From Trogon surrucura (lineage: Eukaryota; Chordata; Aves; Trogoniformes; Trogonidae), in NCBI GenBank assembly GCA_020746105.1, contig CM036629.1, positions 627,501 to 691,500 of the forward strand: DNA of 64,000 nucleotides, in the 5' to 3' direction. The notes under the pieces are model-generated. The model did not search any database and was not told where the DNA came from. It saw nothing but the letters and a program-made list of their open reading frames with translations. Each line of letters opens with the position of its first letter. Positions within the stretch are counted from its first letter, which is position 1. This document shows positions 25,403-36,200 of this stretch, one piece after another. A program made the translations under genes and the position numbers.

Positions 25403-27809
25403 GTAAGGTGGGATTTCGGTGTTAATATTCCTCAGCCAAATCCTAGGATTCAGCTCTCAATACCCGAGGAACATTGCGCACCCCCCAAAGGATGCCAAGG
25501 CCTGAGAAGTCTCCTGACTAAACGGAGGAAAGCAGGTGCTTTAGTCGGGATCCTCTGAGATACTAAGAGGGAAAAGAGAACGAATGTCTTTGCCCATCAC
25601 AGAATTTACCAAGGATTCAATTTAATTTCTAAGTCTGATGATTCTCAAGAAATTGAAGTGTGCACTCATGTTGTAAACAAAATACTTCAGATAAAAAAGT
25701 ATGAAGAAAGCAAGACAGAAAGCTTCCTTAAAGGATAAAAAAAGCACCCCAAAAGCAAATAGAGGAAAAAAATCTGTCTCCAAACTTCCACTTCTCAGTT
25801 TTTCATCTAGATGGAGGACACTGATGAGTATTTTTTGAAGCCTACCATTAATCTTTCTATTGCTACCGATATCACACAAGGTTAGTTTGATATTATGGAG
25901 GATCTCAGGTATTATGAATGACTTCGTAATGACTCCAGATACACAGATATATTAAAATCATGTACTTTACAGTGACTCAGTAAGTTCTAGTTACATAAAA
26001 AATAATTCTGAACTCAATTACTACATTTGGACAATAGGTCCCTTCTCAGTGCAAAATCTAACGGTGGTGAGACCAGTAGGAAGAGAAGGGACAGTTCTTG
26101 CTGTGTTCGGGAAGATGCCTTCTCAGCCAGCACATCATTTACCACAGTCTGGGGAAACGGAATATCTAAGAACTGAAACAGACCATCCGAATATGATTTA
26201 TTTTCAGCAACTCTCATTCAAATGAAAGAGCTCAGGAGTCTCGTTATTTTCTCATCTTTCCTTACACCTGTTTCACCATGACAGAAATTCAAGGGGCAGT
26301 TTTCCTGCTAAGAAGATTAAGTGGAGCGCACTAATCACTTGGCCTGTTCTTTAACGACAGAAACTAACAGCTAGGGTCAACATAAATAATTAAATAACAG
26401 GGCCCTGCTGGTTCCTCACCAGCCCACACAGAACTACAGCCTTGAAGACTATGGCTTGAAGACATCTAGGAAAAAAATAATAATCCATGGACAGTTTTCT
26501 TCAAAAAATGCCTTTCCAATCATTGTACTGCACTGGAAAAGATGAGCCAACATTACTGACCAGCAAGTCAGGAGCTAAATACTTTGTGCACATGGCATTT
26601 ATTAAAAAAAAAATAAAAATAGAGCCATTAGAAGAAAGAGCAAGCAAATGCTGCTGCTCACCAGAATGGCAGAGGATAAACGACCCAAAGAACTCTAAAA
26701 TCTCTGCCTGAGAACAGCATGGCTGTATTACATGTAATCACATCTCTTTTAATCCATGTTATTTACATTGCACATCCCAGGAGGGCTACCAACACAAACA
26801 TCACTTCTGCAAGGCTTAAGAAAATTAGGTCATAGAAGCTCTCCCTACCTCAGTCTGGGACTGCGGCGATGATGTCGCGAGATTCAGTGTCCACGAGGGG
26901 AGTGGGTAGATGATTCCAATTCAGACAGGAAAAAGTTGGTACAGACTCTCCAGATCAATGCCTGCAAACGAGAGAATGTGAATTACATAAAGAAACCTGA
27001 GGAATTTGGAATAACACACCAAAGAACCAGAAGCTTGTTCACAGCATGGGCTTGTTAGTGTTTTTTTATCTGTGTTTAGCTCCACCTTAGTCAACATTCC
27101 CAACTGTTCTACCTCTCCTGTAGCATCTTTACAGAGCAGGGACATTTTACATTTTACAGAACAGCAGCTGCGCTTTTCAGGGCACTCTCTGGCTTCCTGG
27201 CTCAGTATAGAAAAGACCATTTCAGCTACATGGAAATGGCCCGGCCAAAGGAAAACCTGCGAGTTTTAGCTCTACCGGGGCCTTTGTCTCATCCATCAGC
27301 AGAGATAGAAGTTCTGTGCTCTCGTTTTTGTGTTTGACCCACTGTGGCTCGGTACTGCTGCTCACACAACAAGCACGGGAGGTGGGTGCGTGAGGAAGGA
27401 AAACAAACACAATCAAGTCAGGAGAAACGGTTGGACTCACGAGAAGCCTTCTGCTTCCCAAAGAAAAGCATCGCTTTCGGCACACAGCTTGGCATCCAGA
27501 TGGATGACTGAAGAAGAGGTGTGACGCAACCACGTCAGGAGGTCTCCAGGACGGGAACCCTTCCATTATGATGGACTCTTAACAAGGGTCTTGTCTGACC
27601 ACTTAAATACCAGCCTCGGTCTTGGATGGCCTCTGTCAGGAAGGAAGAGCTCGTAGAGCTTTACTGTGGGCTTGGAAAGAAATCCTGGCCAGAGGATGGT
27701 TCTACAGCTACAGGGCCGTCCTCCAGCTGAGACTGCAACTGCTGCAACCCTGGCCATGGGCATGGACAACAACGCCTCCTCCTCACCCCAACTTAGGGAG
27801 CTTTAGCCT

Positions 27810-28074
27810 GAGAGTGAGTGAAGCTGGAAGACTGTAAGTTTAGACTAGATCTAAGGAAGAAGTTCTTTACCCTGAGGGTGGTGAGGCACTGGTACAGGTT
27901 TCCCAGGGAAGTTGCGGATGCTCCATTCCTGGAAGCATTCAAAGCCGGGCTGGATGGAGCCTTGAGCAACGTGATCTCATGGGAGATGTCCCTGCCACGG
28001 CTGGGGGGTTGGAACCAGATGATCTCTGAGGTCCCTTCCAATCCAAACCATTCAATGATTCTGATTCTGTGATG
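27810..28074 (+). mobile_element. CR1 LINE, truncated (ORF2 C-terminus and 3' UTR)
   Basis: The forward strand matches the last part of avian CR1. The end of the ORF2 reading frame (RLDLRKKFFTLRVVRHWYR, then LPREV and an AFKAGLDGAL-like stretch) runs into the 3' UTR. The UTR has the GGGGGTTGGAACCAGATGAT block, the GGTCCCTTCCAA block and a short ATTCTGATTCTGTG end. Only the last 265 bp of the element is present. The frame is still open over about 85 codons, so the copy is not very old, but it cannot encode a working protein. Confidence 0.9.
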
Positions 28075-28112
28075 CACAATGACACAACTATGGGACACAA
28101 ATGTGTGTGAGA

Positions 28113-28195
28113 CAGAATCATAGAATCTCTTTGGTTGGAAGAGACCTTAAGATCACTGAGTACAACCATTAACCCAGCACTGCCAGGACACGGCA
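28113..28195 (-). mobile_element. CR1 LINE 3' end, minus strand
   Basis: The plus strand reads AGAATCATAGAATCTCTTTG, then GGAAGAGACCTTAAGATCA and ACCATTAACCCAGCACTGCC: the reverse complement of a common avian CR1 3' end. It lies about 40 bp from the end of the plus-strand copy before it, so their 3' ends face each other. Confidence 0.88.
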
Positions 28196-28249
28196 GGTGA
28201 GAGGCTAAACCAGCACAATTCAAAGCTGGGCTTAAACATAAACAACAGA

Positions 28250-29288
28250 CAAAGGAAGCTATCTGAAATAAAAAAAAAGGCACTTGCAGAAAAAATGGAA
28301 GGTGTTTCCAAAACCATGAAAGTAGAAAAGGACATAAATCTAGCAAGCTAAATGCAAAGCCATGATAAGGCAAGCCAAAACAGGTCCCGGAGAACAATCG
28401 CTTGAGTTATAAGAGCTAATAAAAACTTTTCAAACACAAAAGCAGGAAGCCTGTCAGTCACCTAGTGCAGCTGATGGATGATCAAGGCGTAAAGGGAGGA
28501 ATTAAGAAAGATAAGGACACAGCAGCCAAATTAAATTAATTCTTTGCACTGCTGTTCACCACGGAGGAGGTCAGGAAGGTTCATACACCAGAGCAACAAA
28601 TCACCCGAGGCAGACTGTACTCCCTCAAGAGTTTTAAAGGAGCTCAAACATAAAATTGCTGAACTTCCTTTCTTCCTTTGTATCAGAGGATCACAAGGTG
28701 ACAAATCTTTACAACAGGCTTTAGGAGCGATTCTGGGAATTACAGACCAGAAAGTCGTATTTCCAAAACAGGCAAAATGGTAGGAACCTGTTGGAATGAT
28801 CTGAATTAGCAGAGAGGAGCAAACACGGTGTGTTGGGGAGGGCTCTCCGAGCCAGGAGAAGAGTTTGTACGTATAGATCTGAGTTGTCTGAGGGAGGAAG
28901 CAGCCCTGCTAATACGGGAGATTTGGGCTGATATAGTGGAATCAGATTTTCTAAAAGCTTTTCTAGAACATCCCTCACTAAAGGTTCTTAAGGAAACTAA
29001 ACTGTCATGGAGTAAGGAGGATTAATCTCCCTGCGAGTTCCCGATAAAAAAAAAAAAAATAGGGAAAAAAGGGTACAAACACAATGTTAGCAAGGAAGGG
29101 GAGCAGAAATTCTGCACTGCTTCAGCATACTCATAAATAACCTGGAAAGAGGAGATAGTGAAGTGACACATAGATAATGAAGTTAACACGCAGAGTTTTT
29201 CAGGAAAGTCATTTAAAACTAACTGGGAAGAGTTCCTGAGAAACCTCACGGAGCTCAGTGACTGGGCAGTGAAATGCAAGCGCCCTTC
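28250..29288 (+). pseudogene. Ancient CR1 ORF2 fragment (reverse transcriptase region), decayed
   Basis: About 1 kb follows the course of a reptile-type CR1 ORF2 from the endonuclease-RT linker into the RT domain. Signs in order: a KAMIRQAK-like linker (around 28350), a KLN-FFALLFTTEEV stretch (28528-28572), VLKELKHKIAEL (28626-28665), a remnant of the GNYRPVS motif (28735-28770) and a DFLKAF remnant of RT motif A (28946-28966). A trace of FNIFINDLE follows near 29120-29150. Stops, frameshifts and deletions break it, and the second catalytic Asp block is not visible. It is far more diverged than the CR1 pieces at 42-52 kb, so it is probably an old insertion that the neighbouring CR1 pieces landed beside. 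CR1 ORF2 normally gives the endonuclease and reverse transcriptase for target-primed retrotransposition. This copy cannot. Confidence 0.75.
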
Positions 29289-30182
29289 CCTGGCTGAAGA
29301 GGATCCTGTTTTTAACCAGGCATTTTAAATTGCCCCTTTTTGAAAAGGCAGATATTTGCCTGCCTTAGTAAAGGGTGGGCTTGGGGAACAACCTGATACT
29401 GGTGCCATCTGGGCCAGCGGGAGAGGAAAGGGTAAGTCCTAAGTCTGACAGTATCCCCCATGCTTGGAATCCTTAGAGGAAGAGCAGAAGAACAGAAAGC
29501 TGGAGCTTCCCGTTTTGGCCACGTAACTGGAGAGATTCCCAGTCTCTGCAGCGGGGCTGGAGACAAGACAACAGCCCTATTGCTGCTACCAGGGCAGCTA
29601 CAGGAGAATATACGACTCTATCCGCTGACAGATTAGATGAAAGAAGAAATTATTAGGGTTTTTATTTTTTTCCCGAGGGTTCTGCCATGGATGGGAGGAA
29701 TCCCCCTCGGTTTTGCCCGGTCTCGCCTGCTCCTCTTCCGCCACGGGAATCCCTTCTGCCTGGTTGCGGCTGGCGGGGAGCTCTCTCCCGCAGCAGCTGC
29801 TGCGGTTTGACAGCAGCTGAGCTCCTGTATTATAGCAAATAAAGAGCATCTGACAACGTCTGCGCTAAATTAATCCGGAGACCTCCTCACCAGCCGGGCC
29901 GAGGGGCACGTGGTGGGAGGTGGTGGCCCAGGCGAGCAGCACCCATCCTGCCTCGGCGCCGGCAGCGCGCCCTGGTTTTGTCCCGCCGCATGACGACACG
30001 CTGGGGCCGCTTGCTGCCGTCTGATCGCAATTAGCACCGTGCGAAATTCCCCGTGCCCCGCACTAATTCAGGAGGATGGGCATGTCGCACCCCGCCAGGA
30101 ATTACAGCCGGCCACCGCCGAGATGGGGACATGCCTGCCCTTTCGTTAAGTTTTTGTTTCAAAAGACAGAGCTCAAGGACTC

Positions 30183-30203
30183 TTTTTTTTTTTTTTTTTT
30201 TTT
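30183..30203. repeat. T21 homopolymer
   Basis: Twenty-one consecutive T. No adjacent retrocopy is recognised. Confidence 0.9.
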
Positions 30204-30599
30204 GTCAGAAATCCTTGTGGAGGCCCTGGAGGGTGCAGAGGCCGGGCGGTTTGGCCTAGAGGATGGCGGTGTGGGCAAATAAGCAGCAAGGCGAGGGATT
30301 GATGTTGGGCTCCCTAACTGGGAAATTTAGAAAAACGTCTCGCAAATCCAGAGGAGCATCATCGCTGCAGGGCGGGCACAGGAACGGAGCAGGGAGAGCG
30401 TCATCCCCTCCCAGCCCATGCAATGTCATGCTGAAAACTGGAGCTGAAAAGTGGAGAAAAACCAGTCGGTTCCATTACTAGCCTGGTCACAGGCAGCTTC
30501 TGTCACGGACTCAGCAGTTTGGCTCCTGAAGGGCACTTCGCTCTCCTGACCCACCTGCAGCACCCAACGCCATCGTAACCCACGTGCACGGGCTCTCAT

Positions 30600-31010
30600 A
30601 AAACCTCAGTAAGTATTACAGGGCAAGAAGTTGCAAATTCCTGAATTTGTCAGGTATGAGAGCAAGCTGTTCAAAAAGACAGAATAATGCTTCACGAAAT
30701 GCAATTTAACTTATTTCCCTAATTGTAGATTGTTTCCTATTTATGCTAATCCACAACAAATTACAAACGGCATTATGTAATTGGCAAAACAGCAATAACA
30801 CTTCAGGAATCCTACGGGCCTGAGCCAGAGGGAGCGGGCTGGGTGTGCATTTGGCTTCCAGAACTGGGCGCTGGATCTGTAATTGTTTTTCAATGGTTGT
30901 ATCTTTTTTTCCGTGTTATTGCTTTACATGGCTGGGTTTTGTACGGTATTGAAAATCAATAAAAATGCATGAAAAAATGTTTTCCCACCCCCCTTAAAAG
31001 TTAAATAATC
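30600..31010. promoter_or_regulatory. Candidate conserved non-coding element
   Basis: Non-repetitive AT-rich DNA with TTATGCTAATCC (octamer-like), TTATGTAATTGG, CTGTAATTGTTTTTC and TTGAAAATCAATAAAAATGC. The word content fits POU and homeodomain binding. Conservation is not tested. Confidence 0.3.
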
Positions 31011-31202
31011 TCGTTAGGATTCTGGCACCACTATTTTAAATCAGTTAGCCTAGGTTTTCTCTCTTGCGCTCAGGATGGCCAGGTTACCCGCTGGACCAGC
31101 GCTGTGGTTTGAGTGGGGAGGAGCCGTGGGGGCTGCCAAGAGAGACTCGACCCCGGCACGCAGCCATCTGCGTCCAGCCGCTGCGACGCTGAGCACATCC
31201 AA

Positions 31203-31333
31203 AGCAAGACGTTGTGCTGAGGGACATGGGTCAGTGGTGTTGATAGGGCTAGGACAAAAGCTGGACTCAATGATCTTGAAGGTCTCTTCCAAACAAAACT
31301 GTTCTATGATTCTATGATTCTGTGATTCTGTGC
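31203..31333 (+). mobile_element. CR1 LINE 3' end
   Basis: GTTGTGCTGAGGGACATGGG, then GGACTCAATGATCTTGAAGG and TCTTCC lead into four 8-bp units of ATTCTATG/ATTCTGTG (31302-31333). This is an avian CR1 3' UTR with a clear terminal octamer array, 5'-truncated to about 130 bp. Confidence 0.9.
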
Positions 31334-33867
31334 TTCCACAGCCATGGGTGCTCCAGCTCACAAGGAGGGACGAGGACAAGGAGGGAAGGTGACTTTCCCC
31401 TGTTAGGGGGTTGGCCCATGACAGGAGAGCACCGGGATCATGCATCTCACGGTGCTCCGATGCCCTCCTGCCCAGCCTGGCAGTACCCAAGAAAGCAAAG
31501 CACCTCACAAACACACAGTGTCACCAGCGGCGCTGCTTTTCTTGTTTCCTTACACAGACAACAAACCCAAGTGGAATAAAAATTGAAAAAGAAGCCCCAC
31601 GACAACCTGTGTACTCTCAACTGCAGACTAGGGCTGGGCCACAGATGCTGCAGGAGGTGGTGAGCACGACGAGACGAGAACAGGGGAGCTACTTAAAGAG
31701 ATTAAGGGATCTGCTGCGGTGTGACTGAAAGGACCCGAAGCCTCACCGCGGCCACCAACAGCTACAGGGGAAGGAGCCCGACCTCCGCGGCATCGGGCAG
31801 CGAAACGGGGCAGAGGTGAGAGCAGCCAGAGACCAGCCCAGCGCGGCAACAGGCAGGATGCTCGCGGTGACACACGGCCCCGGCACCGGGTCACCGCGAC
31901 CCCTGGAGCCTTCCTACAGCCCCAGCACATCCGGACACGCAGCTACGGCACGGCTGCTTAGTTCTGGTCTGATGGCTGACCAGGAAAACTGGAGCCTGGG
32001 AGAAGCGTTTCATGTTAAACAGAAACATTTATATTCCTGAAGCGAAACTAAAAGATATTTTTGGCGGGATAAGAACATTTTGTTTGATGCAACCACAGTC
32101 TTTAACTTCAGATTGTGGTGTATTGTTTTGTTTTTTTTAAAGTTCCATTTCAAAAGAAACCCTTGGTGAATGAAACAGAGACAGTATTTTCAACTTTCCT
32201 ATTTTTGTTCTGAAATATCTTCACTTTTGTTCAACACTCTGTCAATTTAATGTAGCTTCACAAACTTTAAAAATCGTTTTCTGGAAATAAACCATTTCCA
32301 TGTATGTCCTGGGTCACTGCCTGTGACTTTGTCCCCACGGTTACGCAGAGAGGAGGCAATTTGCTTCCCCGGGACGTTTTGGGGAGAACTTCCCCTTCAC
32401 GTTAAGTTGTGGAAACAGAAGTACCACCGCCCGCTTGCCCGCTTGACTTTTAGTTACAAATACGAGGCGCATCCGAAGTCACAGCACACGTGTGGGGACA
32501 ACCACTGCGCTCGCTGTGCCGGGATTTGGGAGGAGGGGACTCCCTCGCCTGGAGTGAGCTTGAGTCCAGCATCCCCGCGGGGCCGTAACGCCGCAGGGTC
32601 GTAATGCCACACGTGCTTTGCCAAGGTCCCCTCTGCTCTAAACACCCACACTAAGTCTCTTAAAGCTAACGGCGTTTTGTCACGTTAGCCTGCTTGATGG
32701 ATCTGCTCCACAGTTTGGAATTCTTTGGGAATTAAACCCTTACGTAAACATATCATTTAACTTTATTGCGGTATAATAACGACTTTTAAATAACTTTGTA
32801 ATATGTTCTATAATCTTTCTTTTTTTTTTTTAAAGTATTATTGGACTGTCACGGTTTCATTTGCTCTGTAACAGTCGAGTCAAAGCAACAGATACAAAGG
32901 TAAACACCACTGAGAAGGTACAGGGTGCTAAGTGGCCGCTTTCCCAGGTTTATAACTTGCTTTTCCAAACTGCCAGCTGCTCTGCAGACAAGCCGTGCTA
33001 ATTGTGGGACAATTTGTGTATTCTTAAACTAAAATATTTTTTGGTTAAAGCAATGCATAAATTATTTATTCATTTGTATTTGTGTTTAAATAGTTGAAAA
33101 ACGTCCAGATTAACTGCTTTGAAAACTGTTCCAAAATTTCCCCCTAGGCTGTGACCTTGTGGCCAAATTTAATCTCAAAGCAAACTGAAAGAAGGGTTTA
33201 TAACTAAAACATCAAATGGCTCAGAACGCGCTTTGCTTCAGAGAATCAACCTACTCTTTCGCAAACTCAGCTAAGCCTTGGTTGGTGACCTAAAGCTTGG
33301 CTTTCAGACATGGGTTTACCACCAAGTTACCCAAACCTGGTGTTGGCAACTCAAGATTTTGTTGGACAGGTTCTTGTCTCATGCTACTTGGTGGCTCTTG
33401 CTTGCAGGCTCACCCCGTAACATGAGGCTCAGCCTCAGAGTAAGAAACGTTTCCAGCACTCACAGTCGTGGGGAAAAGCACAGGGAAGGGTTAGAAACCA
33501 GAACACGAATGAAAATAGGAGCTACGTTAGTCCTAATCACCACGTCAAACCTGAGGTGCAGGGAGCTCGACTCACGGCCATGACGTTGTGACTTCACCCC
33601 ACTTCTAACCTCGCACCACTCAGAGCCGGAGCGCGGCACTGCCAGGCACCAGGTTGAACCCCAGCCCCACCACTGAGCTCAAGGCCAAACTTCGTGTTGT
33701 TACAGTTCCTACGGCAAGCTTAGCTGCGTGGAAACGGCTCTTCCTTGTGACACAAATCTGATCTCTGCAAACGTACAGAAGATTAATTCATGACATTTTC
33801 CCTAGCGGGGAAAACTGCCGATGGAGAAGGGATGCACCACTGTAAAACCTCAGCCAGCAGCAAAATG
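31334..33867. other. Unique non-coding DNA
   Basis: No gene or transposon is recognised. The AT-rich blocks at 32080-32320, 32690-32870 and 33000-33180 are complex in sequence. The remaining part is GC-moderate with chance-size open frames. Confidence 0.55.
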
Positions 33868-34310
33868 GTCAACAGCAGGAGTTGGAAGCCACCTTGCTGC
33901 TGGAAAGCTACGACGTAGGGGCCATTGCTGAAACTTGGTGGGACAAATCCTACAACTGGAGTGTGGCTATCGACGGCTACAGGCTGTTTAGAAGGAACAG
34001 GCGAGGGAAGGGGGCAGAGATGTTGCCCTTTATGGTAAGAAATGGATAGAGTGTGAAGAGATGTCCCTAAAGAATGGCCAAGGGCAAGCCAAAAGCTTAT
34101 GAGTAGGAACCTTGTGGCTTGATACGGGACCTGATGGTCACCAATGCAAGCGAGCTCATCAGGGATGTCAAGATTGGAGGTAGCCGGAGCTGCAGTGATC
34201 GTGCTGGTGGGAGTTCACAGTCCTGAGGACTATGAGTCAGACAAGGAGCAGAATAAGGGCCTTGAATCTTAGGAAAGCAAGTTTGAACTCTAGAACCAGT
34301 TCATGGCATG
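33868..34310 (+). pseudogene. CR1 ORF2 endonuclease fragment with an internal deletion
   Basis: The translation follows the avian CR1 endonuclease domain. LESYDVGAIAETWWD (33901-33942) carries the conserved E-T-W-W core, then WSVAIDGYRLFRR (33961-33999). After a frameshift comes YGKKWIECEE (34034-34063). The frame then jumps, near 34110-34130, to a LVTNASEL-like block (34134-34160) and DVKIGG (34167-34184). About 80 residues of the usual domain, including the GDFNH region, are missing at the jump. The late S-D-H catalytic motif reads S-D-R here (34195-34203). Premature stops and the deletion mean no activity. It is the only endonuclease-domain piece in the window; all other CR1 pieces come from further downstream in the element. 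Confidence 0.85.
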
Positions 34311-34988
34311 TTATGAAAGAACCTCACTCATCCTCGCTGGACTTCTGGGCAGAGACATGAGCCCAGCCAGCCCCGCAAGGGGCTCTGGCTGCACAGATGC
34401 CCTGTGCCTGTCCGTAAATGCGTTGCTGAGACAGGGGTGAAAAGGAGCTGTCACGTCATGCATGGTGTGTAATTGCTACTTTTTTGATATGATTATAAGA
34501 GTGTGTGATTTTTTTTAATAAAGCCTTGGAGAAAACACCCCAAGTCCTACCCCCTCCCCAAATGCTCACACGTCAATTTATAGAGAACAAAACCAAGTTA
34601 CTAACAAATGCAAAAATACTAAAATGGAGATCTAAAAAGCACATTAGGTGTTTCAGTTGCCTGTAAATAAGCAGCAGTTTAAAATCAGAAGATAGAAAAA
34701 TACACTAAATGCCAACCAGGCATGCACGGACTGATTGGTACTTTCTCTGGCACAGAGGCTGGCTGGAGGAGAGAAGCAGCAGCTCTGGACAATCCCAAAG
34801 GACAGCGCCTGGGGAGGTGTTAAAAGACTAATCAGAGCTTCCAGCGCTGCTTTAGCTCCCTCTCACCACCAAGTCTCTGGGCTAGAGCCCGCCGCAACCC
34901 ACAACGTCTGTTTCAGCCCCTTCTCCTGGTTTAGGGGTAGCGCCTGTTCCACATGCAGAAAACGAAAAGGTTTTGTCTGGGTTGGACT

Positions 34989-35011
34989 GGGAGGTGGGAC
35001 AGGGGGTGGGG
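34989..35011 (+). other. G-quadruplex motif
   Basis: G tracts at 34989-34991, 34996-34998, 35002-35006 and 35008-35011 with loops of 4, 3 and 1 nt fit G3+N1-7. Confidence 0.7.
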
Positions 35012-35269
35012 TGGCCGAGGGGAGCAGCGCCGCAGCGAAAGTCCTTGACCCCCTCTCCCAGGGGCTGCCCGCAGCACAAGGTCACCTCTCCATCCCTCAC
35101 CCTTACCCGAGCGGTGCTGAGCTCCCGCCCAAGCATTCGTCCCTCCTTCTTTCCAAAATCATTTATTGCTCTTGGTTTAATATTCTCCAGCCCTAGTGAC
35201 TTTTTTTTTTCCTTTCCGCCCGTGACCGCTCCCTGCGTGGGTCGGCTGACGGCTGTCCCCGTCCTTGCA

Positions 35270-36200
35270 GCCGCGGGGGCGTCGCGGTACAAAAGCAGGC
35301 ACCGAGAGCCAAGATTATGTCTCTGGTATCTCGCCGGCTCATGCGGCGCGTATATATCTTCTGTAAATAACCCTCAGTTTTCACATGGATTATTTAGACT
35401 TTCTGATGAAACTGCAGAAATGTCAATGCGGCGCCCGAGCGCCCAATCAGGCGGCGGCTCCCTGACCCCTGCCCTCCTCCTCTCCAGCGCGACGGCTATT
35501 ATCTTCAAGGGGAAAAGCCCTCCTTGTCTCTCGTTATACCTTTTTTTTATGATCTAGGATTCTGTTAATAATGACTCCGTGTTACATAAAACAGATACAT
35601 TAATGTCACCGAGTCCCAAAAGTACTGAATCAAGCTGACTCCTTCAGAAAAGGAAGAAAGTAATAGATAGAAGTGAGGGGAAGCCTTAATAAGAGCGCAG
35701 ATCCTAAGGATGGGAAGAGCTCCACCAGATCGCTTTCTCCTTCCTATTTGAAACGGGGCATTTAAAGGGCCACGCGGCTGGGGAAGATCAGAGCCGAGGC
35801 AAGATGACTGCGAACGCGCCATCAAAGGGAGCGAATCAAACGCGGGGTTTCGGGGGGCTCAGCCGGCTGCCCGCGGCGCTAACGGGGAGGGGAGATGATG
35901 GAGAGGCCGGGCAGCCACCAAGCCGGCCGCCACCTCTCAGCTCCGGGGCCAAAGCGCCGGCCCAGACCAACAGCTTTGGAGAAATAAGTTGCCCGGACTC
36001 GGCTTAGAGGGAAAAGTAGCCAACCCCTTGACCTGTGCAGATGGCTGGGACTATTTTTATTCCTCTGCGGCTGGAGCAGACGTCACAATTAAAAGCAACG
36101 CCTGGCGATTGTTAGTGCTAGACAGATGTTAACATAGAACAAAACCGCTAATCAGAGGTATGGAGCTATTTAGTGGCAAAACTATTAATATCAGAACGCT
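35270..36200. promoter_or_regulatory. Candidate regulatory cluster (CpG-dense with AT-rich cores)
   Basis: A CpG-dense block with GTATATATC at about 35350 and CCCAATCAGGCGG (a CCAAT-type box) near 35440 is followed by a second CpG patch. Then comes an AT-rich core (36050-36200) with GCGATTGTTAG (SOX-type ATTGTT), CGCTAATCAG and ACTATTAATATCAG. It resembles the mosaic of CpG island plus enhancer around developmental genes. No transcript start is proven. Confidence 0.35.

Larger units (their letters stand above)
22141..27809. other. Unique non-coding DNA
   Basis: No gene or transposon is recognised. The stretch contains a GACA tetranucleotide run (23926-23944) and a splice-like microexon candidate (25377-25402). 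Small open frames are present on both strands. None has a recognisable domain. Confidence 0.55.
29289..31200. other. Unique non-coding DNA
   Basis: No gene is recognised. A GC-richer stretch lies at 29880-30150 and a T21 run at 30183-30203. The AT-rich block 30600-31010 (AATTACAAACGGCATTATG, TTATGCTAATCC) looks like a candidate conserved element. Confidence 0.55.

Noticed and set aside
34798-34812. NRSF/REST half-site (GGACAGCGCC)
   Set aside because: The left half (TTCAGCACC) is absent at the right spacing.
34973-35557. 194-codon open frame
   Set aside because: It crosses G-quadruplex DNA, a T-run and CpG-dense DNA. The peptide is low in complexity and without family features.
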